A stretch of 14,621 nt of DNA from an uncultured Ruminococcus sp. Lineage in GTDB: Bacteria; Bacillota; Clostridia; Oscillospirales; CAG-382. The translations under genes and the position numbers were made by a program. The stretch spans positions 1 through 14,621 of the forward strand of contig CACZRJ010000211.1 in NCBI GenBank assembly GCA_902783535.1, written 5' to 3'. Below are positions 1 through 6,160 of the stretch, piece after piece. The notes below the pieces were generated by a model. The model was not told the DNA's origin, did no database searches, and was given only the letters and a program-made list of their open reading frames with translations. Numbering within the stretch: position 1 is the first letter of the stretch; each line of letters begins with the position of its first letter.

Positions 1-699
1 GAACTGATGGAAAACGGAGGGCATCTCCGCGGCTGGCGCGTCTGGACGGAAGAAGACATGCGCTTTCTTTCTTCTTCGCTCGCAATGCTGGAGAAGAAGT
101 CGGACGGATTTCTTTTCGCCGTCGGCGACGGGAATCATTCGCTTGCGGCCGCGAAAAAGTGCTGGACGGAAAGAAAGAAGAACGGCGCCGATCCAGACGC
201 GGATCCGTACCGATACACGCTGGTCGAGATCGTCAACCTGCATTCGGACGCCATCGTATTCCGGCCGATCCACCGTCTTCTGAAAGGCATCCGCGCCTCC
301 GAACTGCGGAGCCGATTCCAATCCTATCTTTCCGAAAACGGGATACGTACGAAAGATGGAAGCGACATCCGGTTCGTCGAAAACGGGGAGATCCTGTCCG
401 GCTGTTCTCTCGACTGCGGGCTGCTGCCCGTCCAGGCGGTGCAGCCCTTCCTCGACGAACTGATGAAGGAAAATCCGGACGTCAGCGTCGACTATATCCA
501 CGGAGACGGGGAGCTCCTCTCGCTGACGAAAAATACCATCTCCGGAAACGAGCATACGTCCGGGATCCTGCTGGAGTCCGTCCGGAAAGAGGACCTGTTC
601 CCGGGCATCCGCGCCGGCGGACCGCTCCCCAGAAAAGCCTTTTCCATGGGAGAAGCGGACGAGAAACGTTTCTATTTCGAATCCAGAAAGCTGGTGTGA
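1..699 (+). CDS. DUF1015 family protein, C-terminal part (5' end outside window)
   Basis: The reading frame is already open at base 1 and ends at TGA 697-699, so the N-terminus lies upstream. The ATG at 7 is probably internal. The visible 232 residues match the C-terminal half of DUF1015 proteins: a VGDGNHS motif at about visible residues 41-47, the following AAAKKCW helix, then RYTLVEIVNLHSDAIVFRPIHRLL, which is highly typical of the family. The biochemical role of DUF1015 is not established. From general knowledge, in Clostridia it often sits beside the serine biosynthesis genes serA and serC, which would lie upstream of this window if present. It is soluble, with no signal peptide or membrane segment in the visible part. 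The next gene starts 2 bp after its stop, so the two are almost certainly cotranscribed. The family call is fairly secure and the function is unknown. Confidence 0.85.
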   Translation, partial: ELMENGGHLRGWRVWTEEDMRFLSSSLAMLEKKSDGFLFAVGDGNHSLAAAKKCWTERKKNGADPDADPYRYTLVEIVNLHSDAIVFRPIHRLLKGIRASELRSRFQSYLSENGIRTKDGSDIRFVENGEILSGCSLDCGLLPVQAVQPFLDELMKENPDVSVDYIHGDGELLSLTKNTISGNEHTSGILLESVRKEDLFPGIRAGGPLPRKAFSMGEADEKRFYFESRKLV

Positions 700-701
700 T
701 C

Positions 702-1037
702 ATGGGTATCCTTCGTCCAAAAGCGAAAATCGGGCTGTTCGACATTCTCGCCGTCACGGCGGGCGGGATCGCATTGACGGCGCATCTGTTCATTTTCGTG
801 ACCGTCGTCCTACGGCAGTTCAACAGCGGATGGACGGCCGGCACCGTTCTCGAAACGGGGTCTACGATCATCTGGGTCGCGCAGGCCGCCACGATCCCGT
901 TCCTCATTTTCTGTTTCGTATATTTCCTCATCAATCTGTTCGGAAAACGGAACCCTTCCATGCGGACGGCCGCCGGATGCGCGGTCGGTTTTTCCTTCGC
1001 GCTCTGGTTCGGCGCGATGCTCATCCTGTACGTCTGA
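702..1037 (+). CDS. Small three-helix membrane protein, unknown function
   Basis: A 111-residue protein that begins at ATG 702, 2 bp after the DUF1015 stop. An open frame extends far upstream, but that part is the antisense-like shadow of DUF1015. The first ATG clear of the upstream gene is 702, and it precedes the hydrophobic segments sensibly. There is a short basic N-terminus (RPKAKIG). About three transmembrane segments follow, at residues 14-37, 53-78 and 90-110, separated by short charged loops (FGKRNPSMR between the second and third). No lipobox, catalytic motif or recognisable family signature is visible. The upstream ribosome site is weak (AGAAAG), which suggests translational coupling to the DUF1015 gene. 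It lies between DUF1015 and a PHP phosphoesterase with gaps of 2 and 13 bp. I do not recognise the family. It is likely real because of its spacing and consistent hydrophobic pattern. Confidence 0.7.
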   Translation: MGILRPKAKIGLFDILAVTAGGIALTAHLFIFVTVVLRQFNSGWTAGTVLETGSTIIWVAQAATIPFLIFCFVYFLINLFGKRNPSMRTAAGCAVGFSFALWFGAMLILYV

Positions 1038-1050
1038 AAAGGACATAGTC

Positions 1051-1845
1051 ATGAAATTCCGCATCGATCACGACCTGCACATCCATTCCTTTCTGTCCGA
1101 CTGTTCCAGAGACCCGAATCAGACGCCGGAGGCCATTCTCGAATACGCCGCGCGGAACCGCTATGCGGCCGTCTGCCTGACGGACCACTACTGGGACGCG
1201 TCGGTCCCCGGCGCGTCAAACTGGTATATGCCGCAGGACTACGCGCACATTTCCCGCAGCCTGCCTCTGCCGGAGCGGGAGAACGTCCGCTTTCTGTTCG
1301 GGTGCGAGACGGATCTGTCCGGAGAAGGAAGACTCGGCATCCCGCTTTCCCGCTTCCAAGATTTCGATTTCGTCATCATTCCGACCACGCATCTGCATAT
1401 GACCGGATTCACGATCAGCAGGGAGGACGCTGACAATCCCGCCCGCCGGTCCGAACTCTGGGTGGAGCGTTTTGACGCCGTGCTGGACATGGATCTGCCT
1501 TTTCACAAGATCGGCATCGCGCATCCCGCCTGTCCGCTCTGCGGCGGAAAGGACTATCTGTCCGTCCTGGACGGCATTCCGGGCGCGGAACTGGAAAGAG
1601 TTTTTTCGAAAGCCGCTTCGCGCGGATGCGGCATCGAACTGAACGCGGGCGACTTCCGTTTCTCCGAAGCGGACGCGGAGACCGTGCTCCGGATCTTTCG
1701 CACCGCGAAAGGGTGCGGCTGCCGCTTCTATCTCGGCAGCGACGCGCATCATCCGAGCGGACTGGACGCGGCCGGACCGCTGTTCGAACGCGCCGTCTCT
1801 CTGCTCGGGCTGGAGGAAAAAGACAAGTTTCCGATCCCGTGCTGA
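1051..1845 (+). CDS. PHP-domain metal-dependent phosphoesterase (histidinol-phosphatase-like)
   Basis: 264 residues, starting at an ATG preceded by AAAAGGA at good distance. PHP motifs are present in order: HDLHIHSFLSD near the N-terminus (H10, H12, D17), LTDH (D45, H46), a GCETD segment (E86), PTTHLH (H114/H116), IAHPACP (H158) and the C-terminal SDAHH (D231, H233). These are the usual ligands of the tri-metal site in PHP phosphoesterases. The length fits stand-alone PHP proteins of the histidinol-phosphate phosphatase (HisK/HisJ) type. No his genes are nearby, so a histidine-pathway role is not supported and the physiological substrate is open. The protein is cytoplasmic, with no signal sequence. 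It is the last gene of the plus-strand operon, 13 bp after the small membrane protein gene, and is followed by a hairpin terminator. Catalytic competence looks intact. Confidence 0.85.
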   Translation: MKFRIDHDLHIHSFLSDCSRDPNQTPEAILEYAARNRYAAVCLTDHYWDASVPGASNWYMPQDYAHISRSLPLPERENVRFLFGCETDLSGEGRLGIPLSRFQDFDFVIIPTTHLHMTGFTISREDADNPARRSELWVERFDAVLDMDLPFHKIGIAHPACPLCGGKDYLSVLDGIPGAELERVFSKAASRGCGIELNAGDFRFSEADAETVLRIFRTAKGCGCRFYLGSDAHHPSGLDAAGPLFERAVSLLGLEEKDKFPIPC

Positions 1846-1869
1846 ACGGAGACAGAGAAAAGAAAAACA

Positions 1870-1915
1870 GCAGGACCTTCCGGTTTCGGAAAGTCCTGCT
1901 TTTCTGTCGTTTTTT
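1870..1915. terminator. Bidirectional intrinsic terminator between convergent PHP genes
   Basis: An inverted repeat of 13 bp with one mismatch (GCAGGAC/GTCCTGC core, TTCCG/CGGAA inner stem) closes a GTTT loop at 1870-1899. It is followed on the plus strand by TTTTCTGTCG and a T run. On the minus strand the exit side also reads as a T-rich tract (complement of GAAAAGAAAAACA). It can therefore end both the plus-strand operon stopping at 1845 and the minus-strand operon stopping at 1926. Confidence 0.85.
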
Positions 1916-1925
1916 CAGCGGAAGA

Positions 1926-2942
1926 TCACTCCGCGGATTCCCATTCGTCCCGGAAGTATCCGCGCGAATCCGCGAATGTTCCGCCGGTTCCGCGGACGTG
2001 GATGCGAAAGTATTTCGCCTCCGGCGGGAGTTTGAATTCCGCGTGGTCGACCGTCAGTCCGGTTTCTTCCGGACGCGCGACGCCCGGCGTCTTGGAACCG
2101 TAGCGCATGATGATCTCCGACGCGGGCGTGGTCGTGACACGGACGGTCTGTCCGTCCGTTTCCAGCGACTTGATCAGCGGTCCGGAAGACGCGTAGAAGG
2201 AGCCGTTCTTCATGGCTTCGATGACCGACCCGTAAGACAGGCCTTCCGCGCAGATCATGGTGAATCCGCCGAAGGAGTCGCTTCCCGGACTGCCGAACGG
2301 GACGGCGTTATGGTTGTCGTCCGTCGCGTGCACGAAGACCCGTTTCCCTTCACGGAGCAGCGCATCGTACATGCCTCCGCTGTATTCCTCGATGCCTTCC
2401 GTCCATGAATTGTATGTGAAGACTTCCATGGAGAAGCATCCTTCGTATTTCCGAACCTCGTCGATCGTTTCCAGAGACCACCCCGGGTGGTTGTAGGAGA
2501 CGAGGTATCCGTCCTCCTTCGCGGTCCGGATGAAGAAATTGACGTATTCCGGGCTGAATTCGCGCTGGGACACCGGGCCGACCTTCGACGCACGCACGTA
2601 TTCCTCTTCCGGCATGTATTTCATGTACTCTCTCTGCGCGCAGATCAGGTCGGTGTTGTCCGGGCGCGTGGCGAAAAGATTCAGATGGACCTCGTTCGCC
2701 CACCGGTTGTACCGTCCGGCGGGGTCCGGACGGATGTATGCCTCATATCCGGTCAGCAGCAGGAACCCGTCCTCGTTCAATCCGCTGTGATCGTGCGGAC
2801 GCTCGTGGTCCGTGATCGCAAGCACGGAATATCCGTGCTTTTTGTATGCCTCCTTCAGCTCCTCGGGCGTCAGACGTCCGTCGGACAGGGTGCTGTGGCA
2901 GTGGAGATTCGCTTTGTACTGTCTGTCGTTCAGCAGGATCAT
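1926..2942 (-). CDS. PHP-domain phosphoesterase, CehA/McbA-like
   Basis: 338 residues; the start ATG follows a purine-rich AGAAAGGAAG site. PHP metal-binding motifs are visible: NLHCHSTLSDG (H14, H16, D21), AITDH (D45, H46), GYEAY (E67), NEVHLNLF (H86), YNHPGW (H152) and ATDDNH (D208/D209, H211). After the PHP core, the segment from SFYASSGP (about 248-255) onward resembles the C-terminal beta domain of CehA/McbA-like PHP proteins, in which a YAS-x-GP motif is characteristic. The family contains predicted phosphoesterases and some carbamate or amide hydrolases, and the substrate here is unknown. No signal peptide is seen. It is the last gene of the four-gene minus-strand operon, 21 bp after the HEYGH protein gene. 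It belongs to a different PHP subfamily from the convergent gene at 1051-1845, sharing little beyond the metal motifs. Confidence 0.85.
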   Translation of the reverse strand: MILLNDRQYKANLHCHSTLSDGRLTPEELKEAYKKHGYSVLAITDHERPHDHSGLNEDGFLLLTGYEAYIRPDPAGRYNRWANEVHLNLFATRPDNTDLICAQREYMKYMPEEEYVRASKVGPVSQREFSPEYVNFFIRTAKEDGYLVSYNHPGWSLETIDEVRKYEGCFSMEVFTYNSWTEGIEEYSGGMYDALLREGKRVFVHATDDNHNAVPFGSPGSDSFGGFTMICAEGLSYGSVIEAMKNGSFYASSGPLIKSLETDGQTVRVTTTPASEIIMRYGSKTPGVARPEETGLTVDHAEFKLPPEAKYFRIHVRGTGGTFADSRGYFRDEWESAE

Positions 2943-2963
2943 GAGTTCTTCCTTTCTTTCTGT

Positions 2964-3428
2964 TCAGTTTTGTTCCGGCGAACGCATGCCCGTTTGCTTT
3001 TCTCCCAGACGGTTCGCCCATCTTTCCGGGAAGAAACGATAATACGAAACGGACTTTTTTCCTTTTTTCAGCCTGGATGACCGCAGTCGGGGGTACAGGG
3101 AGGCCCAGAGAACGGAAGGCAGCCCGACGAACGGGAGAAACAGCGGTCCGAGGATGCAGGACTGGACGGAATGTCCGTATTCGTGGACCCACAGAGGCGT
3201 CGGAAGGAACGGGTCCTCCTCCGGCAGAAACAGGAACATGCCGAGACTCATGGCCGACCGCAGCTTCCATCCGGTCACGACGGCATGTCCGCAGCGGCCG
3301 GAAAGCAGCCGTCCGCTTTTTCCGGAAAACAGACGTCTCGCGACGAGAAACAGCCGCACGGAAGCGCCGATCAGGTTTTGCGGAAGCCCCCACGTCCACT
3401 GGATCGCTCTCGGGAGAAAAACGCTCAT
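2964..3428 (-). CDS. HEYGH-motif membrane-associated protein (putative zinc metalloprotease-like)
   Basis: 154 residues. The ATG at 3428-3426 overlaps the stop of the upstream C26 gene in an ATGA junction, indicating translational coupling. The frame stays open far upstream of this, but that part is antisense-frame shadow of the C26 gene. The protein has basic and hydrophobic N-terminal segments (about 19-34 and 57-69) and a WVHEYGHSVQS motif with HExxH at residues 82-86, immediately followed by a hydrophobic stretch (ILGPLFLPFVGLPSVLWAS, 92-110). A basic linker comes next, then a YYRFFPERWANRLG segment near 129-142. HExxH is the standard zinc-binding motif of metallopeptidases. E136 in PERWAN is a reasonable third ligand, which is inference. 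I have seen similar short HEYGH-xxxQS proteins only as hypothetical proteins. Membrane association and zinc binding are likely; protease activity is unproven. Confidence 0.75.
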   Translation of the reverse strand: MSVFLPRAIQWTWGLPQNLIGASVRLFLVARRLFSGKSGRLLSGRCGHAVVTGWKLRSAMSLGMFLFLPEEDPFLPTPLWVHEYGHSVQSCILGPLFLPFVGLPSVLWASLYPRLRSSRLKKGKKSVSYYRFFPERWANRLGEKQTGMRSPEQN

Positions 3429-4129
3429 GACCTGTACGCTTTCTTCGCTTCGTCCGCGAGTCTCGCGAATAATGCGCGGGACAGGGCGCTTTCCGGCGCG
3501 TTCTTTTCCGGATGGAACTGGACGGCGAACGCGTTCGGATGGTCTCTGAACCGGACCGCCTCGATCACGCCGTCTTCCGTACGCGCGTCCGGGATCAGCC
3601 CCGGCGCTAGTTCTTTGATCGCCTGATGATGATAGCTGTTTACGGACAGGTCTTCCCCGGACCATTTTGAGAAGAAGGAATCTTTTTCCGGAACGAGGCG
3701 GTGGAACGCCCCGCCGCCGTGCTTCAGCCCCGACGGGCATTGCGACGGCAGATCCTGCCAGAGCGATCCGCCGAGGAAGACGTTCAGCGTCTGGATGCCG
3801 CGGCAGATGCCGAGACAGGGAAGAGACGTCCGGTCCCAGGATCTGACGTAGGATCTCTCGCTTCTGTCCCGCAGTCCGGACGTGTGTCCGCATTCCGGGA
3901 CAGGCGTTTCGCCGTATTCTTCGGGACGGATGTCGTCTCCGCCCGCGAACAGGAGTCCCGCGCATCCGACGGCGTCCATGACCTCTTTCGCCTGCGTCTC
4001 GTCTTCGGCGTAGGGAAGCAAAACGGGGATCCCGCCGGCTGCCAGGATCGCGTTCCAGTAGGTCCTGTTTGCGAAATGGTATGATTCTTTTTCATCGACG
4101 GATCCGAGGATCCCTATGACCGGTTTCAT
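3425..4129 (-). CDS. Class I glutamine amidotransferase-like, peptidase C26 (gamma-glutamyl hydrolase type)
   Basis: 234 residues, preceded by GAGGAGG four bases before the ATG. The N-terminus (KPVIGILGS) and the AGGIPVLLPY segment are typical of the C26/PuuD group. GGDDIRPEEYGE (63-74) is the conserved loop of this family. The nucleophile motif LGICRGIQ places the catalytic cysteine at C109, and QFHPE near the C-terminus supplies H206 and E208, so the triad is complete. Known relatives hydrolyse gamma-glutamyl amide bonds, for example gamma-glutamyl-GABA in putrescine breakdown (PuuD) or gamma-glutamyl peptides. No polyamine genes are visible here, so the substrate is not assigned. The length is slightly short but normal for the family. 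It lies 9 bp after the lipase gene, whose stop codon sits inside this gene's ribosome site, and overlaps the HEYGH gene by 4 bp. Confidence 0.88.
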   Translation of the reverse strand: MKPVIGILGSVDEKESYHFANRTYWNAILAAGGIPVLLPYAEDETQAKEVMDAVGCAGLLFAGGDDIRPEEYGETPVPECGHTSGLRDRSERSYVRSWDRTSLPCLGICRGIQTLNVFLGGSLWQDLPSQCPSGLKHGGGAFHRLVPEKDSFFSKWSGEDLSVNSYHHQAIKELAPGLIPDARTEDGVIEAVRFRDHPNAFAVQFHPEKNAPESALSRALFARLADEAKKAYRS

Positions 4130-4138
4130 GTTTCCTCC

Positions 4139-5437
4139 TCAGTCGGGTTCGGCAAGATCGGAGATCTTCACCAGATAAAGGGCGGGCATATGCTGCATCA
4201 GAACGGTCAGGCTGCCGTTTCCGCCCGGTCCGTTGAACAGCAGGACGACCGGATAGAAATCGCTGTCGCCGCCGATGTTCTGGAGCGCGGCCGCGGAGAT
4301 CCCGATGATCGAGCCGAGACTGCCGGTCAGCATCGTCATGACTTCGAAGGTCGTTTTCTTTTCGGACCCGCTTTTCGGAGAGAGGGGATGCTTCGTCTTG
4401 TAGTAATCCGCGATCGTAGGCGCGACGGAGGTCAGCGCGGAAACGGCTGCGTCGACTTTCGCAACCTCCTTTTCGTCCGCTTTCAGGACGATGTCCGTAC
4501 CCGCGCGGCTGAATCCCCACGCTTCCAGCGGAAGTTTGGTGACGACGTCGCAGGGATTGATGAAGTTGAAGATGTTGGTCTGACCGCTGTTGTCGAATCC
4601 GCTGCCCGGCCGGACGGTCGTCGGGGTCGCGTAGGTATATATGAAGACGTTCTCCTTCGGATACGTCCTGTTCAGAAGAACGCCGACCAGGTTGGCGCAG
4701 GCGGCGCCGCGGCTGTGTCCGCAGACCGCGATGACCGGATCCTCTTCTCCGTCGAAGAGGGCGGACGACTTGTTCACGACGTCCTCCGCGCAGGCGAGAA
4801 AGTTCTCCGCGTAGGCCGTGTCGTTGCTGTGCGAAGGCGCGAAATCGAAGTTGGAGATCCATTCGGCGCCGCTGGTTCCGCGGACGGCGATCAGGAAGAC
4901 CGTACGCAGTGCGCCGCCGTAGAGAATCGTCCCCTTGCCGACCGTGAAGGCGCAGGTGTGCGACGGATTCTGCGGGTCCTTGTCGAACCCGGACTGAAGG
5001 ACGACTTCGAATCCGGACTTTTCGAAAACATACGAGGTGACGTCGGCCGTCACGCCGGAGCAGAATCCGAGCATCTGGGAGGCAAGCGTCTTCGTCCAGA
5101 CGGACGAGGATTCCGGCAAAGACAGAGAGCGGTAGAGCACGCTGCCTTCCTCGACTGAGGGAGACGAACTCTCGATGTCCGCGCCGGAGACGTCCTCTCC
5201 GGAACTTTCGGCGGAAACGTCCGGTTCCGCTTCGGAAACGCCGGACGTCTGATCGTCCGGCTCGCTTTCGTCTTCGGACGGAAGGGCTTCGGAAACGGGG
5301 TCCGCCGCCGTCTGCGGGGACTCCGTCTGCGACGCGTTGCCGGGAAGCGACGGCGCGCATCCGGCCGCGAGGACGGTGAAGAGGAGCGCCGCGCAGAGCA
5401 GCAGGATCTTGATTCTTTTGATTGCAGGCGACGTCAT
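4139..5437 (-). CDS. Lipoprotein with class 3 lipase-like alpha/beta-hydrolase domain
   Basis: 432 residues from the ATG at 5437, which has GGAGG seven bases upstream. An in-frame ATG at 5485 lies between the -35 and -10 boxes of the promoter and one at 5464 at the expected start of transcription, so neither is used. The N-terminus is a lipoprotein signal (KRIK, hydrophobic stretch, LAAGC with lipidated C27). A Ser/Glu/Asp-rich tether spans about 28-98. The catalytic domain follows: VRGT (185-188, oxyanion loop region), CGHSRGAA with nucleophile S242, NPCDVVTKLPL with probable acid D297, and MQHMPALYL with probable base H416. This order matches the Lipase_3 family, which cleaves acylglycerol or other ester bonds. 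The protein should act on the outer face of the membrane. It is the first gene of a four-gene operon. The exact substrate is unknown. Confidence 0.85.
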   Translation of the reverse strand: MTSPAIKRIKILLLCAALLFTVLAAGCAPSLPGNASQTESPQTAADPVSEALPSEDESEPDDQTSGVSEAEPDVSAESSGEDVSGADIESSSPSVEEGSVLYRSLSLPESSSVWTKTLASQMLGFCSGVTADVTSYVFEKSGFEVVLQSGFDKDPQNPSHTCAFTVGKGTILYGGALRTVFLIAVRGTSGAEWISNFDFAPSHSNDTAYAENFLACAEDVVNKSSALFDGEEDPVIAVCGHSRGAACANLVGVLLNRTYPKENVFIYTYATPTTVRPGSGFDNSGQTNIFNFINPCDVVTKLPLEAWGFSRAGTDIVLKADEKEVAKVDAAVSALTSVAPTIADYYKTKHPLSPKSGSEKKTTFEVMTMLTGSLGSIIGISAAALQNIGGDSDFYPVVLLFNGPGGNGSLTVLMQHMPALYLVKISDLAEPD

Positions 5438-5470
5438 GCGAACACCTCCGGATGGTTCATTCATGCCCAC

Positions 5471-5499
5471 ATCATACCATTTCATCGCGGAGAAGTCAA
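5471..5499 (-). promoter_or_regulatory. Sigma-A-type promoter for the lipase-C26-HEYGH-PHP operon
   Basis: Read on the minus strand: -35 TTGACT (5499-5494), a 17-bp spacer and -10 TATGAT (5476-5471), with a TG dinucleotide one base upstream of the -10 (extended -10). Five of six positions match consensus in each box. Transcription should start near 5464, giving a leader of about 27 nt before the GGAGG and the ATG at 5437. Confidence 0.8.
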
Positions 5500-5591
5500 C
5501 GAGAGAAAGCGGAAAATGAGCGGCCTTCGGCGGTTTTCAGGACCAGACGCGTTTTTTGTTCCGGAAAAAGAGGAAAAATCCTCCGATTCCA

Positions 5592-5620
5592 TTGACAATT
5601 GTGAACAAAAGTGATACAAG
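5592..5620 (+). promoter_or_regulatory. Promoter for the DUF4870-like gene
   Basis: A perfect -35 TTGACA at 5592-5597, a 17-bp spacer and a weaker -10 TACAAG at 5615-5620. It faces away from the lipase promoter, about 92 bp apart between the two -35 boxes. It would give a leader of roughly 98 nt before the ATG at 5725. The -35 and spacing are convincing and the -10 is not strong. Confidence 0.6.
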
Positions 5621-5645
5621 AAATCAAGGGACTGTGAAGTCGCGC

Positions 5646-5666
5646 CCGTCCGGACCAAACGGACGG
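5646..5666 (+). other. Stem-loop in the 5' leader of the DUF4870-like gene
   Basis: CCGTCCG (5646-5652) pairs with CGGACGG (5660-5666) around a 7-base loop. It lies in the predicted untranslated leader, well upstream of the AGGAGG at 5714-5719, with an A/G-rich single-stranded stretch between. No T run follows, so it is not a terminator. It does not match a riboswitch class that I recognise. Confidence 0.45.
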
Positions 5667-5724
5667 AACGGCTGAAAGTCTTTGGATTGAGAAAAAAAAG
5701 AAATCATATATTGAGGAGGACATC

Positions 5725-6093
5725 ATGAACAAACTGTTTGAAATGAAAGACTACACCGATCAGTACGAACAGGAAGACGCCAACAAGCACCGCGTGTTCG
5801 GCATCCTGTCCTACATCGGCATTCTGTTCCTGATCTGCCTGTTCGCCGCGAAGGACTCCAAATGGACCAGATTCCATACGAACCAGGGCCTCGTGCTCTG
5901 CATTCTTGACGCCGCGCTGGTGATCATGAACTATACGCTCGGCCTGATCCCGTACGTCGGCATCGTTTTCAGGATCCTGTACTGGGTCGGCGCAGCCATC
6001 GTGGTCGCTCTTGCCGTCATCGGTATCGTCAATACCGCGAAGGGCAAAGCGAAGAATCTGCCTGTCATCGGAACCATCCGCATTCTCAAGTAA
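5725..6093 (+). CDS. DUF4870/Tic20-like small membrane protein
   Basis: 122 residues from an ATG with AGGAGG five bases upstream. A charged N-terminus (EMKDYTDQYEQEDANKHR, 6-23) precedes a first membrane segment, GILSYIGILFLICLFA. A short loop follows with KWTRFHTNQGLVLCI; the pattern of a basic residue, FH-x-NQG and then a helix is the hallmark of DUF4870-like proteins. Two more hydrophobic segments (about 70-82 and 85-108) include GLIPYVGIVFRILYWVGAAIVVALAVIGI. The C-terminus is basic (KGKAKNLP). The family is widespread, integral to the membrane and without a defined function. The gene stands alone between its own promoter and a strong terminator, with divergent and convergent neighbours, so it is a monocistronic unit. 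The family is fairly sure and the role unknown. Confidence 0.82.
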   Translation: MNKLFEMKDYTDQYEQEDANKHRVFGILSYIGILFLICLFAAKDSKWTRFHTNQGLVLCILDAALVIMNYTLGLIPYVGIVFRILYWVGAAIVVALAVIGIVNTAKGKAKNLPVIGTIRILK

Positions 6094-6115
6094 GAAAATA
6101 CGTCACAGCTCTGAA

Positions 6116-6152
6116 AAGAACGCCGGCCGGGGAAACCCGGCCGGTTCTTTTT
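6116..6152. terminator. Strong bidirectional intrinsic terminator with GAAA tetraloop
   Basis: A perfect 9-bp stem CCGGCCGGG/CCCGGCCGG (6123-6131 with 6136-6144) is capped by a GAAA tetraloop and extended by AAGAA/TTCTT after a 2-base bulge. A T tract follows on the plus strand. On the minus strand the hairpin is followed by TTCTTTTC. It ends the DUF4870-like gene (stop 6093) and probably also the minus-strand operon whose last gene stops at 6161. Confidence 0.9.
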
Positions 6153-6160
6153 GGAAATGA

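Noticed and set aside
159..701. Upstream extension of the small membrane protein frame over DUF1015
   Set aside because: The extension is Arg-rich out-of-frame shadow of the DUF1015 gene. The hydrophobic protein begins at ATG 702.
3429..3965. Upstream extension of the HEYGH protein to a 333-residue form
   Set aside because: The extra residues are an Arg/Pro/Gly-rich shadow of the C26 gene. The ATGA overlap at 3428 gives the natural start.
4092..5360. A 422-codon minus-strand frame overlapping the lipase gene
   Set aside because: It is extremely Arg-rich and without motifs, while the overlapping frame has a lipobox and full lipase triad.
5500..5590. Possible small hairpin GAGGA-AAAA-TCCTC between divergent promoters
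   Set aside because: Only five base pairs in a purine-rich stretch, with no T run. Not distinguishable from chance.
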